The notes under the pieces are model-generated. The model saw only the letters and a list, made by a program, of their open reading frames with translations. It made no database searches and was not told the origin of the DNA. From Fibrobacterota bacterium (GTDB lineage: Bacteria; Fibrobacterota; Chitinivibrionia; Chitinivibrionales; Chitinispirillaceae), in contig JAEZKC010000084.1 of assembly GCA_023436205.1 (NCBI GenBank), forward strand, positions 1 to 64,000: DNA of 64,000 nucleotides, read 5' to 3'. Shown here one piece after another: positions 8,484 through 17,129 of the stretch; the first letter of the stretch is position 1, and each line of letters starts with the position of its first letter. A program made the position numbers and the translations under genes.

Positions 8484-8996
8484 TTAAAGCCCCTTGACAA
8501 GTCTAAGATCTGACGAAACAGGTTCCAAATCTCTCATTGCAGGTATGTCGGCCAGCACCTTGCGTTTTGCAGAAGAACCCAGACCAGGCCATAATACGGC
8601 CAAAGTGTCAAGCACCTCTTCAGTGTTTACCACCCCGTCCCTAGCCCTGAATCGAACCGGCAAAGAATCGTAGCGAACAAGCAGATCACAGAGAAAGCCG
8701 GCATACTGATCTATACTTATGTCACAGCGGCTGTAGGAATCAAAAATCCTTTTCTGTGAATTTTTTATTTCAGAAGAGTCGCTATTCGAGAATTGCTCAT
8801 TATGAAGCGAAAGAAACAGTCCCCAAAGCCCCAGGAAAAGGATAAAAACGCCGGGTAGCATATACAAGAGGTAATAATCCTTTTTCTTTTTAGCATCAAC
8901 CAGTTCCATTTTCGGCTTGGCAAGTTTTTTTGACATGTTGCGAATCATGGCTTTACGACAGGTATCGTACTTGAATGTAAACAGAGTCTTCTGCAT
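8484..8996 (-). CDS. Conserved membrane protein with YAGxLC motif, module 1
   Basis: A 170-aa protein of unknown function. A cytoplasmic N-terminus rich in Lys is followed by one transmembrane segment (about 44-65, LLYMLPGVFILFLGLWGLF) and a soluble domain of about 100 residues. It is a diverged copy of the protein at 13549-14061: both have KKLA before the membrane segment and then C-(D/E)-(I/L)-S-x-D-x-YAGxLCxxLVxYDSLPxxFR. ATG 8996 has GGAGAAG eight bases upstream; the GTG at 9002 is too close to that site. Its constant position as first gene of both pilin modules suggests an assembly or anchoring role for these pseudopilins. I know of no named family. Confidence 0.78.
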   Translation of the reverse strand: MQKTLFTFKYDTCRKAMIRNMSKKLAKPKMELVDAKKKKDYYLLYMLPGVFILFLGLWGLFLSLHNEQFSNSDSSEIKNSQKRIFDSYSRCDISIDQYAGFLCDLLVRYDSLPVRFRARDGVVNTEEVLDTLAVLWPGLGSSAKRKVLADIPAMRDLEPVSSDLRLVKGL

Positions 8997-9267
8997 TGAC
9001 ACTTCTCCGGATGAAACGATTAAGTTTTTATACCAGCTTGCATCTGAGGCCCTGCTTTGATAAATTGCAAAAGCCGGTCCACTTTTCCCTAACGCAAATG
9101 ACTAGAATCGGACTTCCAGATGACAATGCTTCTCTCAATTTTCCAAAATTTGTGAAAGACCTTGCCTCGAAATCAGATGCAAGCGACGTAACCGCCGATG
9201 TATATTATTTTTAACACCAAGGCCCGATTCAGGATGGATCTGACCATAACGGCAAGGAGGATCAGGC

Positions 9268-9636
9268 ATGGCCCTGAACGATGTAGTAAAAACCGCACTG
9301 GACCATATTCAGTACATAGCCAAAACCGAAACAGTTATCGGCGAACCAATTACCGCCGGACCTGTAACTCTTATCCCCGTTTCCAAAGTGTCCATCGGAT
9401 TTGCTGCCGGCGGCGGCGATAAAGATGAAAAGGGCGGATCTGGAGCAGGAACGGGAGGTGGTATCAATGTTACCCCTATCGCTTTCATCTCCATTTGCGA
9501 AGACAGAGTGGATGTGCACTCTTTGAGCCCCTCGGAACCATCCCTGGAAAAACTGCTCTCACTGGCTCCCGATCTTATCAAAAAAATCTCCAAATATCTT
9601 CGCAAAAAGGACGAAATGTCTTCAGAAGGTAACTAG
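9268..9636 (+). CDS. GerW/YtfJ family protein
   Basis: A 122-aa cytoplasmic protein of the GerW (YtfJ, spore_YtfJ) family. The family signature is clear: VIGEPITAGPVTLIPVSKVS, then a Gly-rich GFAAGGG segment, a charged loop, GAGTGGG, and INVTPIAFI. A C-terminal helix carries a basic end. In Bacillus, GerW is needed for spore germination; members occur widely in non-sporulating bacteria where the function is unknown. AGGAGG precedes the ATG. It is followed at 31 bases by the beta-helix gene, so the two probably form an operon, placed between the two minus-strand pilin modules. Confidence 0.87.
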   Translation: MALNDVVKTALDHIQYIAKTETVIGEPITAGPVTLIPVSKVSIGFAAGGGDKDEKGGSGAGTGGGINVTPIAFISICEDRVDVHSLSPSEPSLEKLLSLAPDLIKKISKYLRKKDEMSSEGN

Positions 9637-9667
9637 TGAATTTTCGCCCAGTTTAGAGGATTACATA

Positions 9668-11077
9668 ATGTTTGATAGAGAAGATCCCAAAATTTTATGG
9701 GTTTCGCCTGATTCTGCTGAATCAATCGGAACCTACGATAAACCATTTTCCTCCCTGGCTTCAGCACTGAAACGGGTGGCTCCGGGGGAAACCATAATTC
9801 TTAAACGCGGCATCTATAGTGAAGACCAGACCATCGAGATATCCGGTAATGCAAAGATGCCCATACAAATCTGTGTCGAAACGCCGGGAGAAGTCATCAT
9901 AGAGGGGGCTTGCTGGTATTTTTACGATACCTCTGACCTGATCATTTCCGGCATGATTTTCAAAAACGCCCCCTTCGGAGCAATTTCGGTTGTGGGAAAC
10001 TGCCGCAGAAACCGTTTTCATTCACTCCAGTTCATTAACTGCGGTTTGAGTGGAAAAGCATCCTGTACCTTCTACTTTGGAGGAGCCGGAGGGAGATTCA
10101 ATCTTGTGGAAGACTGTGACTTTTCCCGAACCGAAGCCCGAAATTCCTCCTCCGTTACCGCAGAAAACGCAAGCATTGCCCTAATGGTATCTGAGGGTGA
10201 TAATCAGGGAGGTAATCCCCTTAAAAATCACTTATTCAGACGCAACAAATTCAGCAGATACGATTATGCAATTCTGCTGGGCAGCAACGATTCATCTGAT
10301 CTGGAAAGCGGCCATATTGTTGAATACAACCACATAGAACACTGTGCCACTGATGGGATTGTGGTTAAATGTGGAGATGCACAGGTGCGGGGGAATCTCA
10401 TCCAAAATAGTCGTAATGCGATTCTCATGTCGAGCGGTAATTGCTCAACCGTTGAAAACAACCGCATACTGGATAGTCTGACCGGTATCAATGTTTACGG
10501 AACAGGACACACTGTTTATAACAACTGTCTGGTCAGATGCACGGAAGCCGCAGTGACAGCTAATTGCGACAGCGAAAGGATGAATGCTGCAAGCAATCTT
10601 TTCATACAGGAAAACACTATTGTTGACTGCGGGGTCTCCGAAAATGGCTGTGCTTTGTGCCTTGAACAGGACACGTCCGGCATCATACAAAAAAATCTTA
10701 TATACGGCTCGGAAAATCTTTTCAAAGGGACCAAATGTGAAACATCCGGCCCCTGTAAAGAGCCACAATTTGTGATAGATGATAATCTTGCATCCGGTAT
10801 ACTGCAACAGTGCACCGGGGTTACCCTTTCTCAAGTATCTTTTAAAGACCTATCTCAGGATGATTACAGCAACGAAAGCGGTTACGGTGCTCAGGGGTGG
10901 ATGCTTACCCCTGAAGCTTTTGATCCGCTCGGAGATGAATTACCTGATGACGAAGTGGATTATGTGGAAGCTTCTGTATTGGAAGATGATGAAGGAGAAC
11001 TGGTGATCCCGGACGATGGCGATGGGGATAACATTTTCGGTTCTTTCTATCGGGATATGCTGGATCAGCTGAACTAG
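9668..11077 (+). CDS. Right-handed parallel beta-helix protein, no export signal
   Basis: A 469-aa protein with the opening of DUF1565/pectate-lyase-like helices: GTYDKPFSSLASAL, then GETIILKRGIYSE, followed by many PbH1-type coils (for example NHIEHCATDGIVVKCGDAQV and NRILDSLTGINVYG). These folds usually bind or cleave acidic polysaccharides outside the cell. Here there is no signal peptide, and residues 425-469 form a strongly acidic tail (DELPDDEVDYVEASVLEDDEG and on). No catalytic set typical of PL6 or pectate lyases could be assigned. The family and fold are clear, the activity is not. It is transcribed with the GerW-like gene and ends at a terminator. A role as cytoplasmic scaffold or as a leaderless secreted protein is possible. 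Confidence 0.82.
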   Translation: MFDREDPKILWVSPDSAESIGTYDKPFSSLASALKRVAPGETIILKRGIYSEDQTIEISGNAKMPIQICVETPGEVIIEGACWYFYDTSDLIISGMIFKNAPFGAISVVGNCRRNRFHSLQFINCGLSGKASCTFYFGGAGGRFNLVEDCDFSRTEARNSSSVTAENASIALMVSEGDNQGGNPLKNHLFRRNKFSRYDYAILLGSNDSSDLESGHIVEYNHIEHCATDGIVVKCGDAQVRGNLIQNSRNAILMSSGNCSTVENNRILDSLTGINVYGTGHTVYNNCLVRCTEAAVTANCDSERMNAASNLFIQENTIVDCGVSENGCALCLEQDTSGIIQKNLIYGSENLFKGTKCETSGPCKEPQFVIDDNLASGILQQCTGVTLSQVSFKDLSQDDYSNESGYGAQGWMLTPEAFDPLGDELPDDEVDYVEASVLEDDEGELVIPDDGDGDNIFGSFYRDMLDQLN

Positions 11078-11094
11078 TTTCTTTTTTCAATACA

Positions 11095-11124
11095 AAAGAG
11101 GTGGCGAATTTTCGACACCTCTTT
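11095..11124. terminator. Bidirectional intrinsic terminator
   Basis: AAAGAGGTG (11095-11103) pairs with CACCTCTTT (11116-11124), with an inner CGAA/TTCG arm. Short T runs occur on both exits, so it can end both the beta-helix transcript (+) and the pilin module 2 transcript (-). Confidence 0.7.
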
Positions 11125-11172
11125 ATTGCTTGCCATCAGCTTCTGTAAACCATCAGTTGAGTAAACTAACGA

Positions 11173-12267
11173 CTACTGAATTTCCCTCCAGGAAATCTCT
11201 TTCACATCCCTCAGAAGATTACTGCAATAGCTACCCAGATTATTAAGAATACGAGATGAATACCGGATTCTGGCAGTTCCGTTTCCAAACATTGGATCGG
11301 AGAGTTCAACCACCTGTCCGTCATTGAGGGTCACCACCGCTCCCAGGATCTGAGCATTACCGTTAAGCTTTGTGACCTTGTCTACAATGATAATACCCTT
11401 GAAGGTTCCGGTATTTGCCTTGAGTTCAGCCGTTTTGGTGGCATTGCTTACGATAAGTACGCCACTTGAGAAATCGCCGAAATGAAGCGGCCCCACTTCG
11501 TTTGCGTTCAGATAATACACACCATGAAAAGGGGCAGGGGGCAAAGTGGATACCTTATAGGGGTCCAGTTTTCCCGGAGCAACACCCAGAAAAGATTCAG
11601 GTGAATTAAACTGATCTGTCACCGGAACATACTGTTCGTAAATTGTATTCAGATAACTGGTGAACTGATTTTTACCCACTGGAGCCATTCCATTGCCACC
11701 GACCGATGAACTGCCATTTAAAGTTAGGGTACTGCAGGTACTCACTCCAAACAATCCCGGTCCAAGGATCACATTATTCCAAACCGAATCGTAGTCCCGA
11801 CCATCAACATCAATATTGCCCAGGATCTCAATATGGTTTCTGGCAGTTACAGCCCCTTTGACACTGGGGACGGGAAAATCGATGGGAGGAGCAAGAACGC
11901 CCACTATCTCCAGTTTTTTGGTGGTGTTGTTCTCTTTACCGGTTGCCAGAATGTAAAGAGTATCTCCCGAAACATCGGTACTGCATGAGACGGAATAGAC
12001 AGCCTTACCAAATGTTTGGTTAGTGAATGCGTTGAGCCGAGTCTTGGCAACAGGTTTAAACTGGCCGGAGCGTATCATGCCGTAAAGTTTCTCTTTTGCC
12101 GCTTCAGCCGCATTGAGTGAAGTTGTTTTTGCTCGCCGTTCGCCGCTCTTTTTTACCGATGAATTAATGGTAAAATAAACCAGTGCCAACGCAATATTAA
12201 GAAGCACCGCTACCATCAACACCGCAACGATTGCTCCGCCCTTTTCACTCCTGGAGATTTTCAACAT
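11173..12267 (-). CDS. PilX-like type IV pilus accessory protein, module 2
   Basis: A 364-aa paralogue of the protein at 7007-8074. N-terminal MLKISRSEKGGAIVAVLMVAVLL and the following helix (VKKSGERRAKTTSLNAAEAAKEKL) give the PilX_N pattern. Both copies share LAPP, VDGRDYDS, GVSTCSTLTL/V, SSxVGGNG, SPExFLGVxPGKLD, FHGVYYL, SSGxLIVSN and the C-terminal EISWREI. The open frame extends to 12390, but ATG 12267 has AAGGTG upstream exactly as in the other copy and gives the proper N-terminus. It follows the PilW-like gene by 16 bases. The middle of the protein is predicted to be beta-rich and exposed on a pilus or pseudopilus tip, by analogy with PilX. Confidence 0.85.
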   Translation of the reverse strand: MLKISRSEKGGAIVAVLMVAVLLNIALALVYFTINSSVKKSGERRAKTTSLNAAEAAKEKLYGMIRSGQFKPVAKTRLNAFTNQTFGKAVYSVSCSTDVSGDTLYILATGKENNTTKKLEIVGVLAPPIDFPVPSVKGAVTARNHIEILGNIDVDGRDYDSVWNNVILGPGLFGVSTCSTLTLNGSSSVGGNGMAPVGKNQFTSYLNTIYEQYVPVTDQFNSPESFLGVAPGKLDPYKVSTLPPAPFHGVYYLNANEVGPLHFGDFSSGVLIVSNATKTAELKANTGTFKGIIIVDKVTKLNGNAQILGAVVTLNDGQVVELSDPMFGNGTARIRYSSRILNNLGSYCSNLLRDVKEISWREIQ

Positions 12268-12283
12268 AGCTGTTTCACCTTTT

Positions 12284-13039
12284 TCAAGATCCTGCGTTCC
12301 TGATATATACCTGCGTAGTCTCTTCAGTTGAATAAATTGCTTTTCCCTTGCCCACCGAACCACCCAGTGTAACTCTAATACTGACTGCACTTGTCACCGG
12401 ACCCGCAAGAACGGCTCCGCTGCTGTCAATGGCTGCAAATTGAAGTTTGGTGATATTGCCGCACACCGGAGAGATGCTGCTATTATTCTCTTTGAAAAGA
12501 GATCCATTTGCGGTGTAATATTTCATACCCCTGGCGCATCCCAGAACCGTGCCGGACGGAAGAGCTGCACCGGCAGAGTTCTGCAAAACCAGCGTATCAG
12601 CTGTGCCGGTTTTCTTCTCGATAACCTTGACAAAATTATAACTGCTCCCGGATGGCACACATACCCACATGCCTGCCACCACCCCCGATGGTTTAACTAC
12701 AGGAACCTTCGTACTCGCGGCGGCAATGGCTGAAGTGAGGCGAGCCTTGGCATTATCGAAATTCACCAGAATCTGGAGCTGACTGTTGCCGGATGAATCA
12801 TTAGTCAAAGCGATACCGTTTCCAGGAACCCCGAACCCCGCTGAACGGATGTCCTTTTCAATGAGTTGAGCAGCTGTGGTAATGTCCTTCTGCAGCAAAG
12901 CCTTGTTGCTCTCCCGGTCTGCCTTGACTGATACATCCTGCTGAATTTCGTATACCCCAATAATTACCAGGGAAGCAATCAAAAGAGTAACAACCAGCTC
13001 AACGATTGTCACACCACCCTGATTACGACATGTATGCAT
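12284..13039 (-). CDS. PilW-like prepilin, module 2
   Basis: A 251-aa pseudopilin-type protein. The leader MHTCRNQGG is followed by the prepilin cleavage site G/VTIVELVVTLLIASLVIIG with Glu at +5. The segment LLQKDITTAAQLIEKDIRSAGFG is characteristic of PilW/ComGF-like minor pilins. The remaining beta-rich domain carries two Cys residues near CVPSG and GCARG and ends in RNAGS. It lies between PilV-like and PilX-like genes, the standard order in minor-pilin clusters. The other module lacks a counterpart. Function is inferred as part of a pilus or type II-like pseudopilus tip complex. Confidence 0.87.
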   Translation of the reverse strand: MHTCRNQGGVTIVELVVTLLIASLVIIGVYEIQQDVSVKADRESNKALLQKDITTAAQLIEKDIRSAGFGVPGNGIALTNDSSGNSQLQILVNFDNAKARLTSAIAAASTKVPVVKPSGVVAGMWVCVPSGSSYNFVKVIEKKTGTADTLVLQNSAGAALPSGTVLGCARGMKYYTANGSLFKENNSSISPVCGNITKLQFAAIDSSGAVLAGPVTSAVSIRVTLGGSVGKGKAIYSTEETTQVYIRNAGS

Positions 13040-13067
13040 AAGCTATCCTCATTATTTTCAGGAATTG

Positions 13068-13430
13068 TTACCAAAGCCCCGGTCTGGAAACAATTGTAGA
13101 CATTTCGACAGATTTATTTCCGCTAGTCAGAGGCCAGAGCACGCGTAGAGTGACAGATTTCATACTGTTTGAATTCGTAACTGTCCAGGTGCGCAAGAAT
13201 CGGTTTTCGACCACATCTGATCCACTCACAATCTGGCTGTACTCCTTTTGACGAAGCTGATCAAGAAGCTGATTGCCAGCAGCGGTTGCGGCAGAAACCT
13301 CTTTCGCAGCCACATTGGTATTGATCATGTTCATAATGACCAGGTTCAACCCGGTCACCACCAGACCAAGAATCACCATGGCAACCAGCACTTCCACCAG
13401 AGTGACACCTTTGCAGCTTTCAGATTTCAT
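13068..13430 (-). CDS. PilV-like prepilin, module 2
   Basis: A 120-aa minor pilin-like protein. The leader MKSESCKG precedes the cleavage site G/VTLVEVLVAMVILGLVVTG with Glu at +5. The mature part shares AGNQLLDQLRQ, SGSDVVENRFLR-TWTVT and a final M/LSTIVS with the copy at 8114-8482. ATG 13430 is preceded by GGAGGT; the ATG at 13445 is farther from a suitable site (AAGGAG 12 bases upstream) and would add five residues. It is the second gene of module 2, 118 bases after the membrane protein gene, a wider gap than in module 1. Confidence 0.88.
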   Translation of the reverse strand: MKSESCKGVTLVEVLVAMVILGLVVTGLNLVIMNMINTNVAAKEVSAATAAGNQLLDQLRQKEYSQIVSGSDVVENRFLRTWTVTNSNSMKSVTLRVLWPLTSGNKSVEMSTIVSRPGLW

Positions 13431-13548
13431 GATACCTCCATGCAAAATGCCTACTCCTTATTATATACCTGAACAGCTTAAAAAAACTACCCAATACTAA
13501 AAAGTGTACAAAACAGAGTTGAAAACACTATTGCACTTTTTCGACCAG

Positions 13549-14061
13549 TTACATGCCTGATTGATTACTGTCGAGATTCTCCGTACCGTTAATATCGGGG
13601 AACTGCTCAAGCAGCATCGATTTGGTCTGAGCCTTCAACTGAGGATAGATTCTTTTCAAAGTATCAATCACTTCATCAGGCTTTATGAGCGGAACTTTCG
13701 GTCGAAACTTTTCAGGCAGAGAATCGTACTGAACAAGAATTCCACAAAGATACCCCGCATATTCATCCATGGACAGTTCACATTTCTGATAGGATTGTGA
13801 AAGCATTTCTGCAGGATTGACAGCTACCAGAGGCATGATTTTCTCTCCGGCGTACACCTCCATTTTTGGGGGTACAAAGAGAAAATAGGTGGTGATGCCT
13901 ACCCCGATAGCAAGTAATCCGGGAAGAATGAACAGAATGAGGGATGGTTTCTTGGGTACCGCCAGAATTTCATTACCGCCCACTGCCAGTTTTTTGGCCA
14001 TGGAACCAATGAAATCCTTGCGATACTTATCATCTAAATAGGGCACCTTTTTTCTGGCCAT
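13549..14061 (-). CDS. Conserved membrane protein with YAGxLC motif, module 2
   Basis: A 170-aa paralogue of 8484-8996. The N-terminus (MARKKVPYLDDKYRKDFIGSM) aligns with the other copy; one transmembrane segment lies at about 41-63 (SLILFILPGLLAIGVGITTY), and the soluble part contains CELSMDEYAGYLCGILVQYDS and LPEKFRPK. The soluble domain is therefore probably periplasmic. The frame opens with TTG at 14067, but ATG 14061 gives the same length as the first copy. No named family is known to me; the gene order (this protein, then PilV, W, X) suggests that it serves the pseudopilins encoded behind it. Confidence 0.75.
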   Translation of the reverse strand: MARKKVPYLDDKYRKDFIGSMAKKLAVGGNEILAVPKKPSLILFILPGLLAIGVGITTYFLFVPPKMEVYAGEKIMPLVAVNPAEMLSQSYQKCELSMDEYAGYLCGILVQYDSLPEKFRPKVPLIKPDEVIDTLKRIYPQLKAQTKSMLLEQFPDINGTENLDSNQSGM

Positions 14062-14156
14062 ATCCAATGCTCGACTTGAAGTTCAGCAACTAATCCGATA
14101 CTACATTTTATATGCAGGGTGATGGAAATACAATAATTTTCTGCAACCCGGGAAGC

Positions 14157-15308
14157 TTATTTTCTATGAAAAATCACCGCTGATTCCAAATGATGGGTAT
14201 TGGGGTAGAGATCAAAAATTGCACAGTTCGTGATTTCGTAGCCGCATTCTTTAATAAAAAATTGTGCATCCCGGGCGAAAGTTGAGGGATTGCAGGAAAT
14301 GTAGAGCAGGTAATCGGGGGCAAGACCGGCAAGCCAGGTTCTTGCCTTTCGGCCCAGACCTGGTCGAGGAGGATCCACAATGACACAATCTGGCTTCTTT
14401 CGGGGAACCGCCTCAAGCCCACTTCCCCTTTCGATATCTGCCTGCACCGCCCTGAAATGGGATAGACCATTTTGATGAAAGTTTTCTCGAGCCGCTTTCA
14501 CCTGATCGGCCATATTCTCCACAAGAACGACCTCTTCAAACAGATCCGAAAGCATGACAGAAAAGAAACCGGTACCTCCATAGAGGTCAAGACAGAAATT
14601 ACCTTTAAGGTAGGGCTTGGCCCACAGCCCTAACTTCTCCAATAAAAACCTGTTTGCCTGAAAAAAACTGTCACCCTGCACTGAAAAGCGGTACTTTCCG
14701 ACCTCGATTTCTGTTTCAGATTCCGTTAAGCCGCTGATCACCGGACTGCTGGCTACAACCCGCTTTCCGGAAATCGCTTTGATACTAGTGACAGAGGGAA
14801 TATCAGCATTTCGGGAATTGAGTGCAAACAGCAGTTGATTCAGATTATCAACCAGCAAGGGACAATTGCGAATCGCCACTATCTCATTTGTTTTTCTTTT
14901 GTAGAATCCGGCACCATTTTGATCATTTTTAATCTGTACTCGCAGCCTGTATCCGAATTCTTTATCGGCAATGACTTCCGTTTGCGGAAGATGTTTGATT
15001 TTACCGATTCGACTAAGACAGTCCTGGAATACTTCCTTTTTGCATGAAAGCTGCGCCTCGTACTCCATAAACTGCAAATCACAACCGCCACACACTCCAA
15101 AGTAAGCACAAGGTGGATCGCGACGATCTGAAGAGGATTCCAGCAATTCAATCAGTTTGCCCCGAGCGACTCCCCCCTCAAAACCGTCCGGCTCCATGCG
15201 CACCAATTCCCCGGGAATGCTCCCCTGCACAAACACAACACCATTCTGCCCGCGCGCAAGCCCAGCTCCCCCGTATACCATTTTTTCAATTCTTACAATT
15301 TCACTCAT
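14157..15308 (-). CDS. rlmD: 23S rRNA (uracil-C5)-methyltransferase, RlmD/RumA family
   Basis: Transfers a methyl group from S-adenosylmethionine to C5 of a uridine in RNA. The N-terminal TRAM-like domain (about 1-55) precedes the iron-sulfur cluster ligands Cys67, Cys73, Cys76 and Cys149. The SAM-binding motif is DLYGGTGFFS, followed by IVDPPRPGLG and the catalytic loop YISCNPSTFARD with the nucleophilic Cys; the general-base Glu is in HHLESAV. The length of 383 aa is normal to slightly short. Members of this family modify U1939 or U747 of 23S rRNA or U54 of tRNA, and sequence alone does not decide which; the [4Fe-4S] cluster excludes classical TrmA. It may be co-transcribed with the S41 peptidase gene 69 bases upstream. 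Confidence 0.9.
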   Translation of the reverse strand: MSEIVRIEKMVYGGAGLARGQNGVVFVQGSIPGELVRMEPDGFEGGVARGKLIELLESSSDRRDPPCAYFGVCGGCDLQFMEYEAQLSCKKEVFQDCLSRIGKIKHLPQTEVIADKEFGYRLRVQIKNDQNGAGFYKRKTNEIVAIRNCPLLVDNLNQLLFALNSRNADIPSVTSIKAISGKRVVASSPVISGLTESETEIEVGKYRFSVQGDSFFQANRFLLEKLGLWAKPYLKGNFCLDLYGGTGFFSVMLSDLFEEVVLVENMADQVKAARENFHQNGLSHFRAVQADIERGSGLEAVPRKKPDCVIVDPPRPGLGRKARTWLAGLAPDYLLYISCNPSTFARDAQFFIKECGYEITNCAIFDLYPNTHHLESAVIFHRK

Positions 15309-15377
15309 AAAAACCTCTAAACATTACGAACAGGGAGTGTGTTACTGTGCGCATCTTTTTGAAGACCATAGCCGGAT

Positions 15378-16388
15378 CTAAAAGCCAAGCGGATCGGGTT
15401 CACTCTGGATAAAAGCACCTTGATGGAGTACTGATGATTTGTGAAGATATGAAAATTTTCGCACATCCAAAGGTCGCACTGTAGGATCGAGCAGTTTGGC
15501 GGCAAAGTACAGGCTGGAATCAGATGCAAACACGCCCATCACTCTGATGCTGTCTGGAATGGGATCGGGAGCGATGCCAACCCCGTGATAATTACCTTTA
15601 TTGACAGAGGCGATCTTCATGAAAGTAATACTCAGCATCGCCCGTCCCCTGCGGGGAATATGCACCTGCCCTATACCTTTTCCGTAGCTGGTGTCACCCA
15701 CCAGATAAGCAGAAGCGCAGTCTTTCAGAGCCGAGGCCAATATTTCTGAAGCACTGGCAGTATAACCGTTCATCAATACAGCAAATTTCTTCCCTGCAAA
15801 GGCCGGATGCACCGGGCGCACAGTCCACAAAGTATCCCATTCTACAGTATAGCCTCGCTTCTCACCTGAATCGTACTCTCTGTACTCAGTCATGATGTAG
15901 CCGCAATGTTCAGGAAGGATACACTCTATAATGGAATCGGTCACCCACAGATGACCACCCCCGTTTCCCCTCAGGTCAATTATGACATTAGAGAATCGTT
16001 CCAGTTCAGGTAGGCACTGTTTAAACTCTGTGTAGGTTTGCGGTACGAATTCACTTATGGACAACAGTGCGGTTGCGTTGGTAATGGTATCGAGCTTGAC
16101 AATTTCGCCTCCAAAGCCATGTTCTCCATAGAGAGCAGCTTGACTGCCAATGTAAAGTGATTCGGGATACCAAGTATAGGGAGAATCATTGATGGGTCTG
16201 AAAAGAGATTTGGCATCTTCGAACATGAACGGGTTCTCAGGAACTCGCTCCTGATATATGCTGTAGGTTTTAAGATACTGCCAGACACTCTCCTGCTCTT
16301 CTATGTCTCTATCTCCGGTGTAAACCGGATCGTTCTGACAAAAGAACAACAACAGAATGAAAAGAGTGCTGAAAATTCGTTTTTTCAC
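15378..16388 (-). CDS. S41 family (C-terminal processing) peptidase, exported
   Basis: A tail-specific-protease-type serine peptidase without an obvious PDZ domain. In the frame used here the catalytic Ser212 lies in NGYTASASEILASAL and the Lys237, 25 residues later, in SYGKGIGQ; the strand IIDLRGNGGG is the usual oxyanion-side motif. The N-terminus KKRIFSTLFILLLFFCQND is a signal peptide, perhaps lipoprotein-like, though LFFC is a poor lipobox. I chose the GTG at 16388 because AGGG lies eight bases upstream and the leader starts cleanly there; ATG codons at 16418 and 16430 would overlap the end of rpe. The missing PDZ and the small N-terminal domain place it nearer to retinoid-binding-protein-like S41 members than to Prc/CtpA. 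Confidence 0.85.
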   Translation of the reverse strand: MKKRIFSTLFILLLFFCQNDPVYTGDRDIEEQESVWQYLKTYSIYQERVPENPFMFEDAKSLFRPINDSPYTWYPESLYIGSQAALYGEHGFGGEIVKLDTITNATALLSISEFVPQTYTEFKQCLPELERFSNVIIDLRGNGGGHLWVTDSIIECILPEHCGYIMTEYREYDSGEKRGYTVEWDTLWTVRPVHPAFAGKKFAVLMNGYTASASEILASALKDCASAYLVGDTSYGKGIGQVHIPRRGRAMLSITFMKIASVNKGNYHGVGIAPDPIPDSIRVMGVFASDSSLYFAAKLLDPTVRPLDVRKFSYLHKSSVLHQGAFIQSEPDPLGF

Positions 16389-16401
16389 CAGTACTGCCCT
16401 G

Positions 16402-17076
16402 CTACCCTTTTCGAGCATGCTCGGCTGCATCTCTCACATTGCGGATGCGTCCGGCATAATTACCGCTTCCAAACACATAACTCCCGGCAACCAGCACATT
16501 TGCTCCATTGCGGGCACAGATGGCCGCAGTCTCCCCATTGACGCCCCCATCCACCTGTATATCAATATTCAGACCAGCATTCTTTACGGCCTGATGGATT
16601 TCACTTACTTTACCCATCATTTCAGCCATGAACTTCTGTCCTCCGAAACCTGCATAAACAGTCATGATCAACACTTGATCCATTCCTGCAAGATGGTCCA
16701 AAAACAGGCTCACCGGTTTGTCAGGATTAACTGCCACTCCGGCCTTCACTCCCTGAGAGCGGATTTTTTCCAGCAATTCCGGTACATCGCTTACCGCTTC
16801 AGCATGAAATGTGAGGATATCAGATCCTGCACTGCAGAAATCGGAAGCATACTTGGCCGGATCCGAAATCATCAGATGCACGTCAAGCGGTATGCTCACG
16901 CACTTTTTAACTGCCTCAATCACCATTGGTCCAAAGGTGATATTCGGTACAAAATGTCCATCCATCACATCACAGTGAATTCTATCCGCGCCCGCATCCT
17001 GAGCTGCTTTTACCTCCCGCTCCAATATTCGAAAATCAGCAGATAAAATGGAGGGGGCAATCTCAATCTTTTTCAT
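16402..17076 (-). CDS. rpe: Ribulose-phosphate 3-epimerase
   Basis: Interconverts ribulose 5-phosphate and xylulose 5-phosphate in the pentose phosphate pathway. The (beta/alpha)8 barrel shows all family signatures: IAPSILSADF with the catalytic Asp, HCDVMDGHFVPNITFGP (metal-binding His-Asp), LDVHLMI, MTVYAGFGGQKF and IQVDGGVN, then LVAGSYVFG for phosphate binding. The 224-aa length is standard. The frame is open to 17187, but the true start is ATG 17076, where the protein begins MKKIEIAPS. In many genomes rpe stands beside rsgA or PASTA kinases; here it follows the signalling operon and precedes an S41 peptidase. Confidence 0.96.
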   Translation of the reverse strand: MKKIEIAPSILSADFRILEREVKAAQDAGADRIHCDVMDGHFVPNITFGPMVIEAVKKCVSIPLDVHLMISDPAKYASDFCSAGSDILTFHAEAVSDVPELLEKIRSQGVKAGVAVNPDKPVSLFLDHLAGMDQVLIMTVYAGFGGQKFMAEMMGKVSEIHQAVKNAGLNIDIQVDGGVNGETAAICARNGANVLVAGSYVFGSGNYAGRIRNVRDAAEHARKG

Positions 17077-17129
17077 GTGAATACAGATCCTGTAAATGTA
17101 GAAAATGAGGGGATTCGTGAGGTCCAGGC

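Noticed and set aside
12268..12390. Upstream extension of the PilX-like protein of module 2
   Set aside because: It overlaps the PilW-like gene and puts a charged segment before the hydrophobic N-terminus; the paralogue supports ATG 12267.
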